The position numbers and the translations under genes were made by a program. Positions 57,915 through 64,000 of a stretch of DNA of 64,000 nucleotides are shown here, piece after piece (within the stretch, counting starts at the first letter, position 1; each line of letters opens with the position of its first letter). The DNA lies in contig NC_035169.2 of the NCBI RefSeq assembly GCF_001659605.2, positions 7,969,610-8,033,609 on the forward strand, given 5' to 3'. Source of the DNA: Manihot esculenta (Eukaryota > Streptophyta > Magnoliopsida > Malpighiales > Euphorbiaceae). The notes beneath the pieces are model-generated. The model saw nothing but the letters and a program-made list of their open reading frames with translations, was not told the origin of the DNA and ran no database searches.

Positions 57915-60900
57915 TCTCAATTGTACTAAACTGCAGACTTCTATGCACATTACAGATATTATACCTGAACAAAGCATGCATGTCAAAGGTCAGGAGACAT
58001 GGGAGAAAATCAAGGAACAAACAAAGACAAGTTACCATATATGAGAACACCCAGTTGTCTCCTGAAAACTTAGCGCTAATTCTGCAGAACATACCGGATC
58101 TCTCCATGAGATTATTGTATCTGAAAAGTTTAAATAGAGAAATCATCTAATCAAATTCTGCAAATAAAGATAGCTGTGTATATGGCACTAGCCAACAGTA
58201 GTAAAAAAAGACACTTGTGACGAGCCATTTGTGAGACACCAGAATACCTTCTTGTTTCCTGTAAATGTCATCTGGCATGATACGATGAATAAGTAGTGTT
58301 TCATTGTCGTTTTCATCAATAACAAACAAGCCCAGGTCATCTGATCCCTGCTCAATAACATTCACATTTCAAAATGCAGTACACATTTTACTAAAGCAAT
58401 TTTTTTAAGAATTACATTATTAATTATATTACTTAGGTTCCAGAAATTCAGCAGGATTAACAGACAAATAAAGAATCCAGTAAAAGAATTGAACAAACCT
58501 CCAAACAGTCAACAGTAACATGTCCAGTCCCTTGGTCATCCCATTTACCGTCATCATTTAGACGGTAGACCTTCACCCCCTGCAAATTCAATGAAACAAG
58601 CTCAAATACCTCTACGGCCATTGCATCATTATTGCTGAAATTCAGCTAACTTATCATGATCATGCAATCACATTCAAGCATAACGAAAACCAAAGAGCAT
58701 ACAAGCAGAAGAAAGATAACTATAGTCGCCTAGATGCTGTTGGATTCGGTAAAAGTGAGGAGAATGACAACCACACATGCAAAGCAAGATAGCTAGAAGT
58801 GAAGTGCACCAAGAATCCCATGCAATTGCTGTATACAAACATTTCTACACATCAGGACAACGAAAACTCTTAGATCCACACCTACACCTTAGGCCTATGC
58901 TCAAAGATCCACTTGCAACTTTAATAGCTATGGGGATACATTAGATGCAAATAGATAAATAGGATGATCATTTGAAATAAGTGTTTTCCTTTTCTATTAT
59001 AAATAAGCTTGACATCAAGATTTGTCCATATCAGCAACAAACACCATTTTGTTGATTGCATTGGTTTACAAGTGGCCAAATACATGCTTCCACCCTATAC
59101 TAATTGGGATAACCCATTGGATACCTGAAACTAAAATTATAACCTATTTAAAATTCTAAACATAAAAATCATAACTATTAAATACAAATTAGTTATATTA
59201 CTAATGATCTATTGGAAAAACTAAAAATTAACATATTGTTCACTACATCTAAATTTTGTTGATTATACTTGAAATTTTTATAAAATAATAAAATTACTCT
59301 CATCTAACTTTTTCAATTTATTAAATTTCAGAGTACAATGAGCAAAATTTTAGGGTACAGTCAATAACATATGTGATCATTTAACCTTTTCCAATAAATC
59401 ATTGGAAGTATAAATTCAGCCTTTTAGAATTGCTAATCATGTCAATCATCCAAGTCACTAGAAGAAATTAGTCATTTTATATTGATTCAGTGTTAAGACA
59501 ATGTTTGGAACTTTGGATACTAAAATTTGAAATTTAAGGATTTAGTCTTAATTTTAGCATAGACTATTGATAAGTTGTGGATTTCAAATACTATCACAAT
59601 ACTTATTAAGGACCTTTTAGTGTGAATTTTAAATAACACTAATTTAGAAGTCATATAAAATCCACATTGAAATAAAATGCTCTCTATATTTATGAGTCTT
59701 AAACATATATTCATGATTTTAATCAAAAGAACAAAACATATAAATTTATCAAATCCAAATCTCATATTTTAAATTCTTCCATCCAAACACAACATCAGTA
59801 TGATGCAACTTGTGCAATTACGGCAAGTGCCCAAAAAGAGAAGAAGGAAACAATGGGGAGATGAAAACTGAAAAGCAACCTTGCCAACAATAACCTGTAC
59901 TTGCCACTACATTGTCATTTTATGGACGTAAAAAGACCAACAATTTGTCAATGGCGGAGGGAATTAGGGGCCAGGGGGGGCATTTTCAAAATTACCTAGG
60001 TATGTTTTAGTAATTTTTCCTTAATCTTAAATAAATAAAGGAAAAAAAAATATTATTAAGTCTATTTAATTTTAACTATACTTATTATTTAGTTTGTTTG
60101 AGCTAGCTTTTAGGGTGAGTTAAGCCTGGCCCAATTTAACATATTTCATAAGAATTTTAAATATTCATACTATTTAGTTATTTGACTAATACCAAAAAAA
60201 TTTGACTAACAGTTTTTTGATAAATGAACTTTATTAAATTTAGGTCAAACCTAACTCACTCCAAAAGCTAATTCAAGAGGAGGAGTGTCTATAGCCCATA
60301 TAAGGGGCACGTTACCCCTTTACACAGCCGATATGAGATTCAACACACTCCCTCACACCAAATATTTTATTGGTGCGTAAAATATTTATAGAAGGCCCAG
60401 CAATATCGGATAGGGAGGTCTGAGTTAAATTTAGATCAAGTCTAACCCACCCCAAAAGCTAGCTTAAGGGGGAGGAGTGCCTATGGCCCATATAAGGGGC
60501 ATGTTATCCCTTTCCACAACCGATGTGAGAATAAACAGAACTAAATAATTTGAATTTATATAATATAATGATTTTGATATAAAAACAGACTAATGAATTT
60601 TCTAAAAACTCAAAAATTTAATACTAATACTTCCATAATTAAAACTCCAACCTTAATACAATTTTACAACAAGCATCCTTATATGTGTGTCTCTTTTTCT
60701 GTTCTTTTATAATCCAAAAAATTTATTTCTAATATGCAAGATTTCAACTCCAACTGTACTTATTTTTTTTCTTTTCAAGTATTTATATAATAAGCTATTT
60801 ACTCATTATTCAATTTATTTTTATACGCCATTTTTATTATTAGAAAGTGATAGTTATTTTTGTTATCTCTATTTATGTGATTAATAGTATATGTTAAACT

Positions 60901-62409
60901 ATTTAAATTTAGGAAAATAAATTTTAAGTTTTTAGAAAAAAAGTTTTATGTGTAGATTATTTAATAGGTTTCATAGACTATTTAGACTTAGAAAATAAAT
61001 TTAGAAAAAATGAGTTTGATAGGTAACGAGTTAGATTATTTAAATTTATTTAAAATAAATCTTAAATATAGATAAAAATAAAATAGTGTTTTTTTTTTTT
61101 TTAATAAGGGATGAGGGATTAGAGAATTGAACTTGAGACATGCTAAAGTTCAACTTAATGCACTTGCTGTCGAGTCATGCTCACCAGTGCAATTAAATAG
61201 TGTTGCTATAGATAGCAGGTTAGACTATTCAGATTAAAAGAAAAAAAAAAAATCCTAAAGACCAAATTCTACATTTTATATTGGCAAATTCATTCAACTT
61301 GCAAAATCTTTTATCTAAGATAAAATTTTTCCAATTGTTCTACTTAAATTTGTATCTCAACTTAAGCACTCTATATTTAATATGTATATGAAAAGTTTTT
61401 TTTTCTAAGTGAGTGAAATTAGAAGCATTACTGAAAATATGAAAGTGAGCCCCTCTCACTTAAATTTCTGCATTCGTCACTGTAATTGTTCATCAACAAA
61501 ATGACAAAATAACACTTACAAAGTCCTCATCACCAACTCAGCAACAAAGATAAATATTGATTTGACTAGCTACAAGCAAAGAAAGCAAACAAACTGACGA
61601 CCACCAACCAGTCCAAAACTAAATAGATAAAACTTCAGAATGAGATCATACTCCCTTCAAAGTTCAAACTTCTACATCTCTGCCAAATGCTTCCGAAAAC
61701 CAGAATTCTAATATTATAAGATGAAGTACCAATAGTTCTACTAATGGAATTACTCTTAGCCTCCCTCTTGGCATTGTCATAAACCACCCTACAATAGCAA
61801 AGAGAGGGGGAGGGAGAACCTGCACCCACTAGAATATACAATGCTTGGATCAAACACCTGAATTGCATAAATTGCTATTGGAAAATCAAAGCAACTCTGA
61901 AGCGTCTTCATTACCCCACTAAATGGAACTTATAATAGCACATTTCTTAAAATACATCTCCATGAACAAGATAAATCAGCAATACCAACTTAAAAGAAAG
62001 CCAGTCCGAGTCAACTGCCTTGCCAGTATCACAAACCTAGACACCACCTTAAACAAATTAATAAAAACCAACTGCAAATAATTTACTCATGAACCCCCCC
62101 CCTCCAAAAAAAAAAGGAAAAACAAAACAAAAACAAAACAGACCATTTTGCATATGTAACCCACGAGTTACAACAATCATACTATCCTTAAGACAATAAT
62201 GAAAACAGAAGATCAAATAACACCAAGAAAATGAAAACAAGAAACAAATATTAATTTAGAAGTGAATCTGTGCTTCGAAACAACTATCTAGTACCAAGTC
62301 AAATCTAGCACAAATAGAAGGCAAAATAATACCAAAGCCCAGATAGCTATTCAAATGGACTTACATGCATCGAATTGGATTCCACTTGTGACTTCTCTTC
62401 TGTCCCCAT
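57915..62409 (-). CDS. SMEK1: Serine/threonine phosphatase 4 regulatory subunit 3 (SMEK/PP4R3), N-terminal exons only
   Basis: Five coding exons with canonical borders and matching phases: 62365-62409 (MGTEEKSQVESNSMH), 58499-58579 (GVKVYRLNDDGKWDDQGTGH...), 58248-58347 (SDDLGLFVIDENDNETLL...), 58036-58120 (DTIISWRDPVCSAELALSFQ...) and 57915-57964 (NICNVHRSLQFSTI). They encode about 120 residues forming the EVH1/PH-like domain that opens all PP4R3/SMEK proteins and binds the phosphatase complex or substrates. A full-length SMEK has about 800-900 residues; the armadillo-like core and the C-terminus are not found downstream in this window. The frame itself is intact, with one atypical stretch (DPVCSAELALSF where the family usually has a PE-type sequence). 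This is therefore a truncated duplicate, a gene chimera with the exon at 56591-56958, or a pseudogene. PP4 acts in DNA repair, microRNA biogenesis and development. Confidence 0.8.
60235..60535 (+). repeat. Tandem duplication of a dispersed non-coding repeat
   Basis: Two units of about 110 bp, 60238-60345 and 60425-60533. Each holds TAACTCAC- or TAACCCACC-like sequence, then CCAAAAGCTA, GAGGAGTG, GCCCATATAAGGGGCA and a CCGATRTGAGA end. A reverse-complement piece (GCTAGCTTTTAGGGTGAGTT) lies at about 60103-60122. The family also occurs in decayed form at 20240-20400. Superfamily unknown; non-coding. Confidence 0.55.
61105..61200 (-). mobile_element. Possible tRNA-related SINE fragment
   Basis: The minus strand has a GTTCAATTC B-box-like motif and a GCACTGGTGAGCATGACTCG start. 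No clear A box was found, and no tail or target duplication could be set. Offered as a weak suggestion only. Confidence 0.2.
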
Positions 62410-62800
62410 TTCCGCCCCACATTTCCCAACCTGAACCGGAGGCCCCAACATCCCTGAGGATTTTACTTATAGTAAAATTAGCTATTAGCATGTAAAAAGT
62501 AGGGTTTTATGGAGAGGACTGAGACGAGGATAAATGAAAAGTATGAAATGTGGTAAGGGAACAACAGAAAACCCTAACCACCATTAATTGATAGGAACAC
62601 GGAGTATTCTAGAGTATACAGTAACAGAAAGGAAAAGTTTTATTGGAGATAAAGTAGGTGGAAGCACGTGACTGGCAAAAAGGATAGAAATTAGTATAAA
62701 GAGAATAAAAGGAGAATGAAAAGGGATCTGAAAAATCTGTTTCTCTGGTTAGAGATAGAGGGGCAGCCATTCTTTTTATCTTCATAGTTCCTTGCTATTT
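62410..62800 (-). promoter_or_regulatory. SMEK-like gene upstream region
   Basis: This is the roughly 390 bp between the start codon and the copia LTR, and must hold the 5' UTR and any core promoter not displaced by the insertion. No unambiguous TATA box was seen. Confidence 0.35.
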
Positions 62801-63135
62801 TGTTCCTTAGTATTAGCTTTGTCATTTGAGGGAAGAGAGGAAGAGAGCTGTACTGATTGCAAAAGGTTTTTGCAATTCTCACTACAACACGATTCTCAGT
62901 TCAGCAACTACATTCAGTCATTTATATTTTCATTTGTTACTCGCTCTATCTTTCTGAAGAATTTTGGGAGAAATTTTTGATCCTATTCCAATTTACAAGG
63001 TTTGAGTATGTATACACAAAGAATCAACCTAAATTAGGAATATTTATAATAAGAATAAAATCTCTTAAATCAATCCTAATTAGGATCCTACAAATTTGAA
63101 TCCTTTTAATTAGGAACCTTCTATGTTGGTCAACA
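62801..63135 (-). repeat. Ty1/copia 3' LTR
   Basis: On the minus strand the block starts TGTTGACC just after a polypurine tract (GAGGGAAG) and probably ends GGAACA at 62801, giving about 335 bp with TGTT/AACA ends. The start is firm because it follows the PPT and the pol stop. The end is inferred from the terminal inverted bases. It contains a TATAAATATTCC promoter-like site on the minus strand near 63050. Confidence 0.65.
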
Positions 63136-63141
63136 CTTCCC

Positions 63142-64000
63142 TCAAGTTGGTGCATAGATATCACATATGCCCAACTTGCAAACCAAGGTATGATAGGTCT
63201 TATTGCTGATCCCTTTGGTAAACACATCAGCTGGCTGTTTATCGGAAGTCATATGATCTAATCTCAAGACACCATTTATTAAATTCTCTTTAGTGAAGTG
63301 TCAATCAATCTTTATGTGCTTCCTTCGGTCATGTTGAACCGAATTGTGAGCTATATTGATGGTAACTTTATTGTCATTTATCCCTCTCTAATAGTTTCAA
63401 TTCCTCCAACAATCTTTGCAACCATAGGAGTTCAAAAACACTTTGTGCCATCGTTTTATATTCCGTCTCAGCAATTGATCGAGCAACAGCACTTTGCTTA
63501 TTGCTTCTCCAAGTGATAAGGTTTTCTCCCACAAGTGTACAACAACCACTAGTCGACCTTCCATCACCAAGGTGTATAGCAACCACTAGTCGACCTTCTA
63601 TCATTAAGGGATCCAGCTCAATCTGCATCTATGAATGAATGTATGCTAAGATGACCATATTTAGAGAATAGAAGACATTTTCCAGGAGCAAACTTCAAGT
63701 ATTGCAAAATGCGAAAAACAGCTTTCATGTGAGACTCACGAAGATCATGTATAAACTGACTGACTAAACTGACTGCATATGCTATATTTGGTCGAGTATG
63801 AGAAAGATAAATCAGTATGCCTATCAATCTCTGATACCTTCCTATATCCACTAATTCACCAATCTCTGCTTGTAGCTTGTGATTGCTCTCAATAGAAATT
63901 TCTGCTAGTTTGCAACCTAATGTACCGGTTTCTTCTAAAAGATCCAAAATGTATTTTCTCTGGAAAAATAAAAGTTTCCTTCTTTGACCTGCCAATCTCG
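63142..64000 (-). pseudogene. Ty1/copia polyprotein, end of reverse transcriptase and RNase H (runs off the window)
   Basis: The minus strand from the right edge reads the reverse transcriptase tail and connection (RYQRLIGILIYLSHTRPNIA, then HMKAVFRILQYLKFAPGKCL and LSIHSFIDAD). RNase H follows (RRSTSGCC-like, then LVGENLITWRS, ELLWLQRLLEEL, SVQHDRRKHIKID, DKQPADVFTKGI), ending IYAPT and a stop at 63142-63144. Several frame breaks occur between 63618 and 63370, and a 37-bp direct duplication (CAACCACTAGTCGACCTT) lies at 63544/63581. This is the end of copia pol; gag, integrase and the other LTR lie outside the window. The element is degenerate. Confidence 0.85.

Larger units (their letters stand above)
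58580..62364 (-). other. First intron of the SMEK-like gene, repeat-rich
   Basis: 3.8 kb between exon 1 (donor CAT|GTAAGT) and exon 2 (acceptor TTGCAG). It contains the duplicated repeat at 60235-60535, a decayed inverted relative near 60090-60130 and a tRNA-SINE-like block near 61105-61200. No additional exon was recognised. Confidence 0.6.

Overview
The window is plant nuclear DNA. It is AT-rich, its genes have introns with canonical GT/AG borders, and LTR retrotransposons dominate the middle. The protein-coding genes resemble those of eudicots. The overall look fits a rosid such as a member of Malpighiales, but nothing in the window proves a species. About 24 kb is retrotransposon and another large share is AT-rich intergenic DNA with small repeats.

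Left part (1-33.8 kb). The first exon of an aluminium-activated malate transporter lies on the minus strand at the left edge. About 22 kb of AT-rich DNA follows. It carries hAT-like miniature elements, two solo LTRs with perfect 5-bp target duplications (2985-3417 and 9629-10086), and two more degenerate relatives of the same LTR. A complete BEL1-like homeodomain gene (BLH1 type; four coding exons, a 5'-UTR intron and two upstream ORFs) runs rightward at 22.4-25.5 kb. It converges on a complete single-coding-exon BTB/POZ gene on the minus strand (27.7-29.0 kb). An inverted-repeat element of about 1.1 kb sits at 31.4-32.5 kb.

Middle (33.85-55.55 kb). Three retroelements are nested. The outer one is a minus-strand Ty3/gypsy element of the Tat lineage (dual RNase H, antisense ORF, 499-bp LTRs). 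Its gag is split by a plus-strand chromovirus of the Tekay/Del type (42164-53692; LTRs about 2.25 kb; perfect TSD TCTTT). The chromodomain of that element is in turn split by a 1666-bp solo LTR (49521-51186; TSD CTTAT). LTR-pair differences counted by eye (about 5% outer, about 0.6% inner) agree with this order.

The most interesting item is inside the outer element. Its antisense ORF (plus strand, about 34.9-36.4 kb) contains a roughly 500-bp segment that reads as part of NRPD1, the largest subunit of RNA polymerase IV. Pol IV starts the siRNA pathway that silences such transposons. A retrotransposon therefore seems to carry a captured piece of its host's silencing machinery, placed antisense to the element's genomic RNA.

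Right part (55.6-64 kb). The minus strand holds the first five coding exons of a PP4 regulatory subunit 3 (SMEK/PP4R3) gene, with a 3.8-kb first intron full of repeats. I do not find the following SMEK exons. Instead an unrelated-looking terminal exon in a compatible phase lies downstream (56591-56958). A degenerate Ty1/copia element with its 3' LTR sits about 390 bp upstream of the SMEK start codon and runs off the right edge.
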